Shown here piece after piece: positions 52,303-61,295 of a stretch of DNA of 64,000 nucleotides; within the stretch, counting starts at the first letter, position 1; the number at the start of each line of letters is the position of its first letter. Position numbers and translations under genes: made by a program. The notes below the pieces were generated by a model that did not search any database, was not told where the DNA came from, and worked only from the letters and a program-made list of their open reading frames with translations. This DNA comes from Sphingomonas sp. UV9 (lineage in GTDB: Bacteria > Pseudomonadota > Alphaproteobacteria > Sphingomonadales > Sphingomonadaceae): the NCBI RefSeq assembly GCF_004101245.1, contig NZ_SCIN01000002.1, positions 558,001 through 622,000 on the forward strand, written 5' to 3'.

Positions 52303-53051
52303 AGGGCGGCGATCACATCCTCGACCGCCCGGATGATGAGGGAAATGTCGCTGTCGCGCGACAGGCGGTGATCGCCGTCCTTGACCAGCCATGTCTGCAC
52401 ATCGGCTGAACGCAACAACTCGGCGAGCCGCGCAGTCCGCTGCCACGGCACGTCCGGATCGCGCTGGCCCTGCACCAGCCGCACCGGGCCATCGAACGCG
52501 ATCTCGCCGAACATCAGCCGGTTGGCCTCGCCAGACGACCAGAACGGGCGAGTATAGACGGTCGGATTCGGACCATAAGGGTTCTTGCGCTCGATCCGCC
52601 CGTTGGAGAGCAGCGCCATCTTCTCGTCGGTGGTGAACCCCCAATCGGTGAAATCGGGCGCCGGCGCGACGCCGACCAGCCCCTTGATCAGATCGGGCCG
52701 CAGCTTCGCCGCCAGCAGCATCAGCCACCCGCCCAGCGACGAGCCAACGAGGATCGCCGAGTCGTCAACCAGCGCGTCGATCATTGCCAGCACGTCGTCG
52801 CGCCAATCGACCAGCGTCTGGTCCTCGAACGCCCCCTCGCTCTGCCCGCACCCGCCATAATCGAACCGCAGGAACGCGCGCCCCTCGGACTTGGCCCACG
52901 CCTCGAGCGTGACGGCCTTGGTCCCCGTCATGTCCGACGCATAGCCCGACAGGAACACCAAAGTCGGACCTGTTCCGGGCGTATGGTGATAGGCGAGGCG
53001 AGGGCGCTCCTTGGCGGGAGGCGTGGCGGCGGCGGGAGCGATATCGGTCAT
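52299..53051 (-). CDS. Alpha/beta hydrolase, ABHD10-like
   Basis: 250 residues. Nucleophile elbow GSSLGG (ILVGSSLGGWLMLLAAKL), oxyanion region VFLSGYASDMTGTKAVTLEA, FLRFDYGGCGQSEGAFEDQT, acid in VQGQRDPDVPWQ and His in DGDHRLSRDSD. Resembles ABHD10/serine hydrolases acting on thioesters. Cytoplasmic. Overlaps the TPR gene by ATGA; the second hydrolase lies 21 bp upstream on the same strand. Confidence 0.88.
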   Translation of the reverse strand: MTDIAPAAATPPAKERPRLAYHHTPGTGPTLVFLSGYASDMTGTKAVTLEAWAKSEGRAFLRFDYGGCGQSEGAFEDQTLVDWRDDVLAMIDALVDDSAILVGSSLGGWLMLLAAKLRPDLIKGLVGVAPAPDFTDWGFTTDEKMALLSNGRIERKNPYGPNPTVYTRPFWSSGEANRLMFGEIAFDGPVRLVQGQRDPDVPWQRTARLAELLRSADVQTWLVKDGDHRLSRDSDISLIIRAVEDVIAAL

Positions 53052-53072
53052 GCCGCCACCCTTAGCCGCCCG

Positions 53073-54002
53073 TCAGCGCCGGAGAAAGTCGTCGAGTGCC
53101 GCCTGGAACGCGACCGGTTGATCCAGCATCACGAAATGCGCTGCATCGCCGATATCGACGAAAGTCATGTGCGGCGCGGTGGCATAGGCCTTCCGGTACA
53201 GCGCATCCGCGACCGGCTTGGTCGGCCCTACCGCATTCCACGGATAGATCAGGGTGATCGGCGCGGCGATCGACGCCATCGCGGGACGCAGGTCGGTGGT
53301 CAGGTCCTCGTACATCGCCTGCGCCGAGACGCGCGCATCCGCCTTTGCCGCCCAGTCGGCAACGCGCGTGCGCGACGCGGGCTTGAGCGCCATGCGCGCG
53401 GCGAGCGCCTCGTTCGCCGCCGGATTCACAGGCTTGCCGTACGCCGCCGCCATGCCGTCGCGCATCGCCTTTGCCTGCGGTTCGAGTGCCGCGACAGTTG
53501 CACCGGGCGCGAAGATTTCGCCGATATACGGCAGCGAATCGACGATCATCAGCTTGCCGACGTCCTCCGGGTGCGCCTTGGCCAGCATCAGCGAGACGAG
53601 TCCGCCCATCGAATGCCCGACGATGGCCGGCTTGCCGAGCTTCGACTGGGTGATCAGCGTGTGGAGATCGGCAACGATCCCGTCGAGGATGCCGGGCGAC
53701 AGGTTCGCAAGCGGATCGTCGCCCCCGAAGCCGTTGACCTGCACGACATACACCCGGTGCGACGTCGCGAGCGTGGGGACGACCCCCGCCCACACCGCGC
53801 GGGGCGACGAAAGCCCCGGGATCAGGATCACGGGCGTGCCCTTGCCGACGGTCTGCACCGAGATGTGCGGCATCTGTGCCTCCACCGCTTCGGCTTTCGT
53901 CGCGGTGGTGGCCATAGCTTGCGCATGGCTCGCGACGGGATGCAGGACGATCATCAGCGTGGCGGCGGTGGCTGCAAGGCGGGCTTTGAGATGCGTGATC
54001 AT
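53073..54002 (-). CDS. Exported alpha/beta hydrolase
   Basis: 309 residues with a signal peptide (about 1-28, HPVASHAQA). Nucleophile in IVGHSMGGLVSLMLAKAHPE, oxyanion region VILIPGLSSPRAVWAGVVPT, later ITLIYPWNAVGPTKP and the His in IGDAAHFVMLDQPVAFQAAL. Related to esterase/lactonase-type hydrolases. The next gene, the XRE regulator, ends one base before this gene's start, and the membrane protein overlaps that, so three genes form one unit. Confidence 0.88.
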   Translation of the reverse strand: MITHLKARLAATAATLMIVLHPVASHAQAMATTATKAEAVEAQMPHISVQTVGKGTPVILIPGLSSPRAVWAGVVPTLATSHRVYVVQVNGFGGDDPLANLSPGILDGIVADLHTLITQSKLGKPAIVGHSMGGLVSLMLAKAHPEDVGKLMIVDSLPYIGEIFAPGATVAALEPQAKAMRDGMAAAYGKPVNPAANEALAARMALKPASRTRVADWAAKADARVSAQAMYEDLTTDLRPAMASIAAPITLIYPWNAVGPTKPVADALYRKAYATAPHMTFVDIGDAAHFVMLDQPVAFQAALDDFLRR

Positions 54003-54003
54003 G

Positions 54004-54207
54004 TCAGGACTCCTTCGACGGGCTGGTGAAGATATCTTCGATCGCAAGCTCGAACAGTTCGGCGATCTTGAACGCCAGCGGCAGCGACGGATCATAGCGT
54101 CCCGTCTCGATCGCATTGACGCTCTGCCGCGAGACTTCGAGCCGGTCGGCTAGGTCGCCCTGGCTCCAGTCGCGCTCGGCACGCAGGACTTTCAGGCGGT
54201 TCTTCAT
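54004..54207 (-). CDS. Short XRE-family transcriptional regulator
   Basis: 67 residues, helix-turn-helix only: MKNRLKVLRAERDWSQGDLA, DRLEVSRQSVNAIETGRYDP, SLPLAFKIAELFELAIEDIF. The start ATG overlaps the stop of the membrane gene (ATGA). This arrangement of a short XRE with a small membrane protein is common and is thought to be autoregulatory; the target here is not shown. Confidence 0.9.
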   Translation of the reverse strand: MKNRLKVLRAERDWSQGDLADRLEVSRQSVNAIETGRYDPSLPLAFKIAELFELAIEDIFTSPSKES

Positions 54208-54608
54208 GCCTCGCGCGCCTTGGTCAGCGCGTTCATGCAATTGCCGAACCCGAGGCCGGCGAACCACAGCACGGCGATGTAATAGGACTCGATATGCCCG
54301 ACGAGGTCGAACGCCTCGAGGAACCCCCAGATGGTCGCGATGCTCAATGCGAACCCGGTCGCGTACAGCGTCTGGCGGACCGTCAGCATCCGCACATACT
54401 CGTCGGTCTCCTCGACCAGATAGCGTCCCATCGCCGCGAACACGCCGATGATCGGCAAGGCCGGCAGGATCGCAACCAGATACGCGAACGGGCCGCTCAG
54501 CAGATGACGATTGAACCCATACACCGCGAACATCAGCGTCGCAGCGTAGATCAGCATCAGCGTGATGACGCGACGATTGTAACGGCGAATGGCGGGACGA
54601 TTGGTCAT
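54204..54608 (-). CDS. Small four-helix membrane protein paired with XRE regulator
   Basis: 134 residues, four membrane segments (about 15-33, 40-60, 80-100, 110-127). VEETDEYVRMLTVRQTLYAT is the sort of conserved loop seen in membrane partners of short XRE regulators. Function unknown. First gene of a three-gene unit (membrane protein, XRE, exported hydrolase). Confidence 0.8.
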   Translation of the reverse strand: MTNRPAIRRYNRRVITLMLIYAATLMFAVYGFNRHLLSGPFAYLVAILPALPIIGVFAAMGRYLVEETDEYVRMLTVRQTLYATGFALSIATIWGFLEAFDLVGHIESYYIAVLWFAGLGFGNCMNALTKAREA

Positions 54609-54690
54609 GGAAAGCTTCCTTGCGAATCAGTAAAGGAAACTTGTCATGTCGCGATATAAGAGTCAACGACGCTTTACATAGCACGACGAT

Positions 54691-54737
54691 GCTCCCCCGT
54701 CAGGGGGAGGTGGCACCGAAGGTGACGGAGGGGGAGG
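54691..54737. repeat. Partial palindromic element, family H (copy 3)
   Basis: About 47 bp: GCTCCCCCGTCAGGGGGAGG, TGGCACCGAAGGTGACGGAG, GGGGAGG. This is one half of the truB-type element (hairpin plus CCACC/GACGGAGGGGG strand) without its second half. The rest of the 212-bp gap (54609-54820) has no gene. Confidence 0.85.
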
Positions 54738-54820
54738 ACACGGACCAGACATGGTCGCAGCCGCGTCCTGGGTGTGAGCTTATCGTAACCTTTGAAAAGC
54801 CAGCGGGCTCTCCCGGATCG

Positions 54821-55075
54821 TCAGATGATGAAATCGACCGTCTTCATCTGCGTCTGGTCCGCCGCGACCGCGCCGCGCTTCAGCACCATCTGCCGGTGCA
54901 ATTCGGCGACCGTGTCACTGCCGCGCGTCTTGCACCACGCCGGTACGACCGCATGGACCAGCGCGCCGAGGCCGCCCTTGATCATCGTCACGCCGAACCG
55001 GCCTGCGACGCCGAAATGCTCGGTATAGCTCTCGCCCACGGTGGCGGGGTGGTCGAGGAACAGGCGGCGAAACAT
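54821..55075 (-). CDS. DUF6356-like small protein
   Basis: 84 residues: MFRRLFLDHPATVGESYTEH, FGVAGRFGVTMIKGGLGALV, HAVVPAWCKTRGSDTVAELH. The HPATVGESYTEH start and HAxxPxxCxTxGSxT ending are typical of DUF6356, common in sphingomonads. One hydrophobic segment. Function unknown. Confidence 0.85.
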   Translation of the reverse strand: MFRRLFLDHPATVGESYTEHFGVAGRFGVTMIKGGLGALVHAVVPAWCKTRGSDTVAELHRQMVLKRGAVAADQTQMKTVDFII

Positions 55076-55101
55076 CGGCGGTCTCCTTGGCCTTCAGCGT
55101 A

Positions 55102-56499
55102 TCATCGCACGGCCAAGGCGTCGACCATGCCGCTGGCGAGCACGCTCAGCGTGTCGTCCCGGGCGCCCATCACGACGATTCGGTCGCCGGGGCGCGCTTC
55201 GGCCACCAGTGCAGCGGCGGCGTCCGCCCGGTCGGCGACGTGGCGCGCGTCGCGCCCGCCTTCGATGATCTGCGCGACGATATCCGCGCTGGTCACCTCG
55301 CGCGTGACCGTCCCGCCATAATAGGCCGGGTCGGGCAGGATCAGGACATCGTCCTCCGCCATCCGCTCGACGAACGTCGCGACGAGTTCGCGGCCCATCA
55401 CCTTGAGCGGGCCATAGCCGTGCGGCTGGAACAGCAGCAGCAACCGCCCCGGAAAGGCGTGGAGCGTGTCGAGCGTGGCGGCGATCTTGTCCGGATTATG
55501 CCCGAAATCGTCGATCACCGCGACACCGCCGGCCTCTCCCACGAAGTCGAAGCGGCGGCGCAGGCCGGTAAAGCCCGCGATCGCCTTCACCGCGTCGGCC
55601 AGCGGCACGTCCGCCGCCATCGCCGCCCCGATCGCCGCCAGCGCATTGGCGACGTTATGCCGCCCCGGCAGCGCGAGCGTCACCGGCGTCCGCACGCCGC
55701 GCGACACGAGATCGAAGCGGATCGCGAACGGCTCGGGCTTCAGGTTTTCCGCCCGCAGATCGGCCGACGCGTCGATCGCGAACGTCGTGATCTGCCCGCG
55801 CGGCAGTCGCGCCGCGAGCGCGGCGGCGTCGGGGTCGTTCGCGTTGATCACCGCGGTTTCGGCCTTGGCGACGAAGTCCCCGAACAGCACGCGCAGTTCT
55901 TCGAGCGACTTGTGATCGAGGCTGACATTGTTGAGCACCGCGATCTTCGGCGCATAGCCCGCGATCGATCCGTCGCTCTCGTCGACTTCGCTCACGAACG
56001 CCTCGCCCTCACCGACCAAGGCGCTGGCGAACGGCGCATCGGGGGTGGCGAAGTTCTTCATCACCGCGCCGTTCATCACCGTCGGATCGCGCCCGACTGC
56101 GTGCAGGATCCAGCCGATCATGCCGGTCACGGTGGACTTGCCGCTCGTCCCCGCGACACCGATTGGCAACCGGCTGTCGTTGAACAGCGACGCGAGCATC
56201 GCCGCGCGGGTCGAGCGCGTGCAGCCCAGAGCGTCGGCGGCGATCATGTCCGGCACGCTCGCCTCGATCGCGGCGGAGGCGATGACGAGCTGGTCCGCCG
56301 AGACGATCCCGCTGCCGTCCTGCTGGAACAGCGCGACGCCCTTGGCGGCGAGGTCGTCGAACTTGGCGGGGACGCGGCCCTGGTCGAGGTTGCGGTCCGA
56401 GCCGGCGACGGTCGCGCCGCGCCCTGCGAGGATCATCGCGAGCGGCATCATGCCCGACCCGCCGATGCCCACAAAGAAACAAGGTTTGCTGATATCCAT
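55102..56499 (-). CDS. Mur ligase family protein, probably Mpl-type murein-recycling ligase
   Basis: 465 residues. Three Mur domains: [21 protein letters not shown]-loop [14 protein letters not shown] (residues 117-123 GTSGKST), [70 protein letters not shown] and [12 protein letters not shown]. The family normally has AGTHGKTTT at the P-loop. It is not in a mur cluster. The divergent neighbour is ldcA, which frees the tripeptide that Mpl re-attaches to UDP-MurNAc, so I favour Mpl over MurC. Substrate is inference. Confidence 0.8.
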   Translation of the reverse strand: MDISKPCFFVGIGGSGMMPLAMILAGRGATVAGSDRNLDQGRVPAKFDDLAAKGVALFQQDGSGIVSADQLVIASAAIEASVPDMIAADALGCTRSTRAAMLASLFNDSRLPIGVAGTSGKSTVTGMIGWILHAVGRDPTVMNGAVMKNFATPDAPFASALVGEGEAFVSEVDESDGSIAGYAPKIAVLNNVSLDHKSLEELRVLFGDFVAKAETAVINANDPDAAALAARLPRGQITTFAIDASADLRAENLKPEPFAIRFDLVSRGVRTPVTLALPGRHNVANALAAIGAAMAADVPLADAVKAIAGFTGLRRRFDFVGEAGGVAVIDDFGHNPDKIAATLDTLHAFPGRLLLLFQPHGYGPLKVMGRELVATFVERMAEDDVLILPDPAYYGGTVTREVTSADIVAQIIEGGRDARHVADRADAAAALVAEARPGDRIVVMGARDDTLSVLASGMVDALAVR

Positions 56500-56551
56500 C
56501 GGCCCGCGATATGGGCGGTTGGGTAACGGGGCAAGGTCGGGAACACGAACA

Positions 56552-57367
56552 ATGCGCATCGGTGTCCTCGCCGCGTCGAGCCGGACCAATCCCGCGGCGA
56601 TCGCCAAGATCACCGCCTATGCGGCCACCGCGTTCCCGGAGGTCGAGCTGGTCTTCCATCCGCAATGCCTGGAGACCGACGGCCATTTCGCGGGCTCGGA
56701 CTTTCGCAGGGCCGCGGCGTTCCTGGAGTACGCCAACGACCCTGCATTCGATGCGATCTGGTTCCTGCGTGGCGGCTATGGTTCGAACCGTATCCTCGCG
56801 ATGGTCATGCCCGAGCTTGGCCGCGCCGCGCGGCACAAGACATATCTCGGCTATTCCGACGTCGGCTTCCTGCTCGGCGCGCTCTATGCCCGGCGGATCG
56901 GCCGACCGGTGCACGGACCGATGGTCAGCGATATCAACCGCCACGATGGCGAGGCGACGGTGGCGCGGGCGCTCGGATGGATGGTGCGGGGGAATCGCGC
57001 CGGGCTGGAGCCGGGGCTGGATGGGCGGCCGTCGGCGGCGTTCAACCTCAGCATCCTGACCTCGCTGATCGGCACGCCGTGGCTGCCCGACCTCACCGAT
57101 CACGTGCTGATCGTCGAGGAGGTGTCGGAGGCGATGTATGCGATCGACCGGATGCTGTTCAAGGTCGCCAACGCGACTCAGTTGAAGGGCATCGCCGGAT
57201 TGCGGCTCGGCGCGGTGACGGCGGTGCAGGAGAACGACCCGCCCTGGGGCGAGACGCTCGACTACATGATGATCCGCTGGTCGCGCGACATGGGCGTGCC
57301 GTATCTCGGGCGTGCGGAGATCGGCCATACGCAGGCCAACCGGGTGGTGCCGTTCGGGGTGGTTTGA
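56552..57367 (+). CDS. ldcA: LD-carboxypeptidase (MEROPS S66)
   Basis: 271 residues. Cuts the terminal D-Ala from murein tetrapeptide in the cytoplasm for recycling. Catalytic Ser S102 in [11 protein letters not shown], Glu around 189-190 in [18 protein letters not shown], and His H259 in [31 protein letters not shown] is the usual substrate-side motif. Divergent from the Mpl-like ligase with 52 bp between starts, so a shared promoter region is likely. Start ATG at 56552. Confidence 0.95.
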   Translation: MRIGVLAASSRTNPAAIAKITAYAATAFPEVELVFHPQCLETDGHFAGSDFRRAAAFLEYANDPAFDAIWFLRGGYGSNRILAMVMPELGRAARHKTYLGYSDVGFLLGALYARRIGRPVHGPMVSDINRHDGEATVARALGWMVRGNRAGLEPGLDGRPSAAFNLSILTSLIGTPWLPDLTDHVLIVEEVSEAMYAIDRMLFKVANATQLKGIAGLRLGAVTAVQENDPPWGETLDYMMIRWSRDMGVPYLGRAEIGHTQANRVVPFGVV

Positions 57368-57398
57368 GGGTCTCCGCCCGTCCCTCAACCCAGCCGTT

Positions 57399-57485
57399 CC
57401 GTCACCCCAGCGAAAGCTGGGGTATCCCGGTTGGCGAGTGCTGTAACTCGAACCGAGAGATTCCAGCTTTCGCTGGGATGACGGG
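57399..57485. repeat. Palindromic element, family E (copy 2)
   Basis: About 87 bp: CCGTCACCCCAGCGAAAGCT, core GGTTGGCGAGTGCTGTAACT, and AGCTTTCGCTGGGATGACGG. Between convergent ldcA and the Ivy-like gene. Confidence 0.92.
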
Positions 57486-57508
57486 GTAGGGCGGGCCCCG
57501 GTCCTAGT

Positions 57509-58114
57509 TCAGCGCGTCGGGATTACAGCTCGCGGTATCGCCGCCCCTGGGGCTACGGTCCCCGCCGGATCGATCACCGTCACGCCCCCAAACCGCAGCT
57601 TCGGCTGGCCCGGCAGCGTGTAGCTTCCCGCAACCTGCTCCACCGCCCAAGCCCGCAAATTCGCAACGACTTCGACGCGCTGCAAACGGTCCCGCTCGCG
57701 CATGAACACGACGAGGTCGTCCCGGCGGTTGCAGTCGCGCGTGTCCGCCGTCGCGCACGGCGAATAGAGGATCGCCAGCGCCACGATCCCGCCGGCGGTA
57801 TCGAGCACCGCCGCGCCCTTTTCCGGGCAGCTATGCGCGCGGCATGCAGTGAAGCGGTACAGTTCGCCGATCCGCGCCGGCTCCTCGGGCGGGCCGCCCA
57901 GCACCTCGATCTGCTGCGCGGCGACATCGCCGTCCTTGTAGAGATAGCTCGCCTTGCGGTTGCCGATGAAGCGTCGGACCGCAGCCGTGAACGCCGGCGA
58001 CGCGACAAGCTGGTTCGTATCACGGCACGCCGCCAGCCGGGTCGGCGCGCACCGCGGCGCGGGCGTGGGGACGGGCGCAGCGGCGGCGGACAGCATCAGC
58101 AAAATACCCAACAT
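57509..58114 (-). CDS. Exported protein with an Ivy-like CxxHxC motif
   Basis: 201 residues. Signal peptide about 1-14, then a Pro-rich linker. The region [20 protein letters not shown] (C91-x-x-H-x-C96) followed by [20 protein letters not shown] resembles the lysozyme-inhibitor Ivy loop CKPHDC and its following strands. In Ivy this loop blocks the active site of C-type lysozyme. The rest is not clearly conserved, and two further cysteines could pair ([10 protein letters not shown] and RCAPT). Its closeness to ldcA and the Mpl-like ligase fits a cell-wall theme. Assignment is tentative. Confidence 0.65.
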   Translation of the reverse strand: MLGILLMLSAAAAPVPTPAPRCAPTRLAACRDTNQLVASPAFTAAVRRFIGNRKASYLYKDGDVAAQQIEVLGGPPEEPARIGELYRFTACRAHSCPEKGAAVLDTAGGIVALAILYSPCATADTRDCNRRDDLVVFMRERDRLQRVEVVANLRAWAVEQVAGSYTLPGQPKLRFGGVTVIDPAGTVAPGAAIPRAVIPTR

Positions 58115-58261
58115 CACCGTCTCCCAACCGTCGCCGCCATGCTGCGCGCGCCCGCCATGTCCGTCTGGAGTAGCCCTCTTCGCGGATCGCCTTATATACA
58201 CGCCCATATGCACTGGGTGCCACGCGCGCTCGCACGCACCAATCCCGAGAGAAAGTCTCCC

Positions 58262-60253
58262 ATGTCTGCAATGTTCCGAATCACGCTTCCCGACGGTTCC
58301 GTCCGCGAGGTTGCGCCCGGGACTACCCCCGCAGACGTCGCTGCGGCGATCGGGCCGGGCCTCGCTAAGGCGGCGCTCGCCGCGAAGATCGACGGGCAGG
58401 TTCGCGATCTGGGGCGGCCGTTCGAGGAGGACACCAACCTCGCGCTGGTGACCGCGCGCGACGAGGCCGACGCGCTCGAACTCGTCCGCCACGATCTCGC
58501 CCACGTCATGGCGGAGGCGGTGCAGCATCTGTTCCCCGGCACGCAGATCACCTTCGGTCCCGCCACCGACGACGGATTCTATTACGACTTCGCGCCGAAA
58601 GAGCGCCCGTTCACCGACGAGGACCTGCCCGCGATCGAGGCCGAGATGCGCGCGATCATCGCGCGCAACGAGCCGTTCGTGCGTGAGGTCTGGTCGCGTC
58701 AGCAACTGATCGACCGCTGGACCGAGCAGGGCGAGACGTTCAAGGCCGAATGGGCCGCCGAACTCCCCGAGGGCGAGGAGCTGACGATCTACCGCCAGGG
58801 CGAATGGCTCGACATGTGCCGCGGCCCGCACATGGTCTCGACCGGCAAGCTCGACCCGGCCGCGTTCAAGCTGACGCGCGTGTCGGGCGCCTATTGGCGC
58901 GGCGACCAGAAGAACGCGATGCTCAGCCGCATCTACGGCACCGGCTGGCTCAACAAGAAGCAGCTCGACCAGCATCTCTTCCGTCTCGAGGAAGCCGCCA
59001 AGCGCGATCACCGGAAGATCGGCGCGGAGATGGACCTGTTCCACCTCCAGTCCGAGGCGCAGGGCTCGGTATTCTGGCATCCCAAGGGCTATATCCTGTG
59101 GCGTCAGCTGGAGGCGTATATGCGTCGTCGGCTCGATGCCGCGGGTTATGAGGAAGTAAAGACGCCGCAGCTGATGGACGCCAAGCAGTGGGAGCAGTCC
59201 GGCCATTGGGGCAAGTACCGCGAGAACATGTTCGTGGTGCCCGACGAGATCCCGAACCCCGAGGACGAGGGCGAGATCTTCACCGGCAAGGCCGAGCTGA
59301 TGGCGCTCAAGCCGATGAACTGTCCGGCGCACGTGCTGATCTTCCGTCAGGGGATCAAGTCGTACCGCGACCTGCCGCTGCGCCTCGCCGAGTTCGGCTG
59401 CTGCCACCGCAACGAGCCGCACGGCGCGCTGCACGGCATCATGCGTGTTCGCCAGTTCACGCAGGACGACGCGCATATCTTCTGCCGCGAGGACCAGCTC
59501 GTCGTCGAGGTCCAGCAATTCTGCGAGCTGCTCGACAGCGTCTACCGCGATCTCGGCTTCGAGGATTATGCGGTGAAGCTCGCGCTGCGCCCCGAGAAGC
59601 GGTTCGGTTCCGAAGAGATGTGGGACAAGGCGGAGAGCGAACTGCGCGAGGCGGTGCTCGGCTCGAGCCTGTCGGAGTCGATCAAGGCGAAGTTCGAGGA
59701 ATTGCCGGGCGAGGGGGCATTCTATGCGCCGAAGCTCGAATTCCACCTGACCGACGCGATCGGGCGGACGTGGCAGGTCGGCACGATCCAGTCGGACCGC
59801 GTGCTGCCCGAACGACTCGATGCGTCCTATGTCGGCGCGGACGGCGAGCGCCATCGCCCGGTGATGCTGCACCGCGCGATCCTCGGCACGTTCGAGCGCT
59901 TCATCGGCATCCTGATCGAGCATCATGCCGGTCGCTTCCCGCTCTGGCTGGCGCCGGTCCAGGTGGTGGTCGCGACGATCGTCTCGGACGCCGACGACTA
60001 TGCCGAGCAGGTTGCTGCCGATCTCCGCAAGGCGGGGCTTCGCGTCGAGACCGACCTGCGCAACGAGAAGATCAACTACAAGGTGCGCGAGCATTCGCTG
60101 GCGAAGGTGCCGCTACTGTTCGTGGTCGGCAAGCGCGAGGCGGACGAGGGCACCGTTGCGATCCGGCGTCTCGGCAGCCAGGGCCAGGAGATGATGGCGC
60201 TCGCCGATGCCGCGGCGCGGGTTGCGGATGAGGCACGCGCTCCCGATATGTAA
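58262..60253 (+). CDS. thrS: Threonyl-tRNA synthetase
   Basis: 663 residues. TGS domain about 1-65, editing domain with [18 protein letters not shown], linker, class II core with [20 protein letters not shown] (zinc Cys and His), [38 protein letters not shown] and the C-terminal anticodon domain starting [18 protein letters not shown]. Start ATG at 58262. infC follows on the same strand, as in E. coli. Confidence 0.98.
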   Translation: MSAMFRITLPDGSVREVAPGTTPADVAAAIGPGLAKAALAAKIDGQVRDLGRPFEEDTNLALVTARDEADALELVRHDLAHVMAEAVQHLFPGTQITFGPATDDGFYYDFAPKERPFTDEDLPAIEAEMRAIIARNEPFVREVWSRQQLIDRWTEQGETFKAEWAAELPEGEELTIYRQGEWLDMCRGPHMVSTGKLDPAAFKLTRVSGAYWRGDQKNAMLSRIYGTGWLNKKQLDQHLFRLEEAAKRDHRKIGAEMDLFHLQSEAQGSVFWHPKGYILWRQLEAYMRRRLDAAGYEEVKTPQLMDAKQWEQSGHWGKYRENMFVVPDEIPNPEDEGEIFTGKAELMALKPMNCPAHVLIFRQGIKSYRDLPLRLAEFGCCHRNEPHGALHGIMRVRQFTQDDAHIFCREDQLVVEVQQFCELLDSVYRDLGFEDYAVKLALRPEKRFGSEEMWDKAESELREAVLGSSLSESIKAKFEELPGEGAFYAPKLEFHLTDAIGRTWQVGTIQSDRVLPERLDASYVGADGERHRPVMLHRAILGTFERFIGILIEHHAGRFPLWLAPVQVVVATIVSDADDYAEQVAADLRKAGLRVETDLRNEKINYKVREHSLAKVPLLFVVGKREADEGTVAIRRLGSQGQEMMALADAAARVADEARAPDM

Positions 60254-60326
60254 ACTAGACGGGGCTGGCTTTCCGAGCGCGTGGTTTTGCGCTATATGCC
60301 AGCCCAAATACTTTGTCAGAAACTTC

Positions 60327-60342
60327 AGGAGCAACCCCCATA
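60327..60342 (+). promoter_or_regulatory. Shine-Dalgarno and ATA start of infC
   Basis: AGGAG (60327-60331) lies eight bases before ATA (60340-60342). The next in-frame ATG (60367) has no Shine-Dalgarno. A non-canonical AUU start lets E. coli IF3 repress its own translation; an ATA start here could do the same. Confidence 0.8.
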
Positions 60343-60885
60343 CGTCCTCCCACGATACGCCGGCCGATGCAGACGCCCGCGATGAACGGTCCGCGATTCA
60401 ACGAATTCATCCAGAGCCAGAAGGTCCGCGTGATCGATCACGAGGGCGAGAACCTTGGCGTCATGTTCACGCGCGAAGCGATGGAGCAGGCGGCCGAGCA
60501 TGGCCTCGACCTGGTCGAGGTATCGCCCAACGCTGATCCGCCCGTCGCTAAGTTCCTCGATGTCGGCAAGTTCAAGTACGAGGCGCAGAAGAAGGCCAAC
60601 CTCGCACGCAAGTCGCAGAAGACGCAGGAGATCAAGGAGATCAAGATGCGTCCGAACATCGACGACCATGACTACGACACGAAGATGAAGAAGGTGAACG
60701 ACTTCATCGGCGAGGGCGACAAGGTCAAGATCACGCTGCGTTTCCGTGGCCGCGAGCTGAGCCACGGCCAGCTGGGCATGAACCTGTTGAAGCGCGTGCA
60801 GGACGACGTCGCGGAGATCGCCAAGATCGAGGCGTATCCGCGCATGGAAGGCCGTCAGATGCTGATGGTTCTCGCTCCGAAGTAA
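60340..60885 (+). CDS. infC: Translation initiation factor IF-3 (non-canonical ATA start)
   Basis: 181 residues if started at ATA 60340. IF-3 checks start-codon pairing on the 30S subunit. Conserved pieces: [100 protein letters not shown] and [12 protein letters not shown]. Starting from ATG 60367 would remove nine residues and lose the ribosome binding site. Downstream of thrS by 86 bp. Confidence 0.96.
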   Translation: MRPPTIRRPMQTPAMNGPRFNEFIQSQKVRVIDHEGENLGVMFTREAMEQAAEHGLDLVEVSPNADPPVAKFLDVGKFKYEAQKKANLARKSQKTQEIKEIKMRPNIDDHDYDTKMKKVNDFIGEGDKVKITLRFRGRELSHGQLGMNLLKRVQDDVAEIAKIEAYPRMEGRQMLMVLAPK

Positions 60886-60920
60886 CGGCCAAGCGGCTCG
60901 CTCCGTTTGACGCGCAGTGA

Positions 60921-60957
60921 AAGGCTGGTCGGTCCCGAGGGATTGGCCGGCCTTTTT
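60921..60957 (+). terminator. Rho-independent terminator of infC
   Basis: GGCTGGTCGGTCCC-GA-GGGATTGGCCGGCC followed by TTTTT. Stem of about 13 pairs including G-U, then a T-run, 35 bp after the infC stop. Confidence 0.9.
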
Positions 60958-61295
60958 CATGTCGTGCGATGATCGTCGATTCGGCGGCTCAGTGCGAAAT
61001 GGGTGGCCAATCCCTTGTGCGCCTCCGGGTGGCTGCAGTTCGTGGCAAGAGTTACGATTCCGGCGGGCGACGGCCGGCTCGGACACATGGGAGCGCTAGC
61101 AGTCCGATTCACAGAATCGTTGCGATTTGAAACTAGGGTTTGCTGCCTGTCACTCTGTGACGATTTGGAGACACACTATTCAAAAATCTCTTTCCGTATG
61201 CGGAAATTACTAGACGTTCGACGCTATATATCTCTACCTAACGTCCAAACCATAAGTTCGAAAACATTCGGACACGTCCAGGGAGAGAATGCCGA
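60958..61295 (+). promoter_or_regulatory. Leader region of the TonB receptor gene with a palindrome
   Basis: About 340 bp without a gene. Its second half is more AT-rich than the surroundings. It contains TTTCCGTATGCGGAAA (61191-61206, six-base perfect arms), a TATATA stretch near 61225, and GGACACGTCC near 61271. The palindrome may be an operator. No riboswitch pattern was recognised. AGGGAG at 61281 serves the ATG at 61296. Confidence 0.45.

Noticed and set aside
57509..60094. Minus-strand open frame of 861 codons opposite thrS
   Set aside because: Most of it is antisense to the certain thrS gene. Only its last 201 codons, from ATG 58114, have a signal peptide and do not overlap thrS, and these are annotated as the Ivy-like protein.
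60958..61290. Possible cobalamin or other riboswitch in the TonB receptor leader
   Set aside because: No conserved B12 box or other riboswitch core was found when reading the leader.
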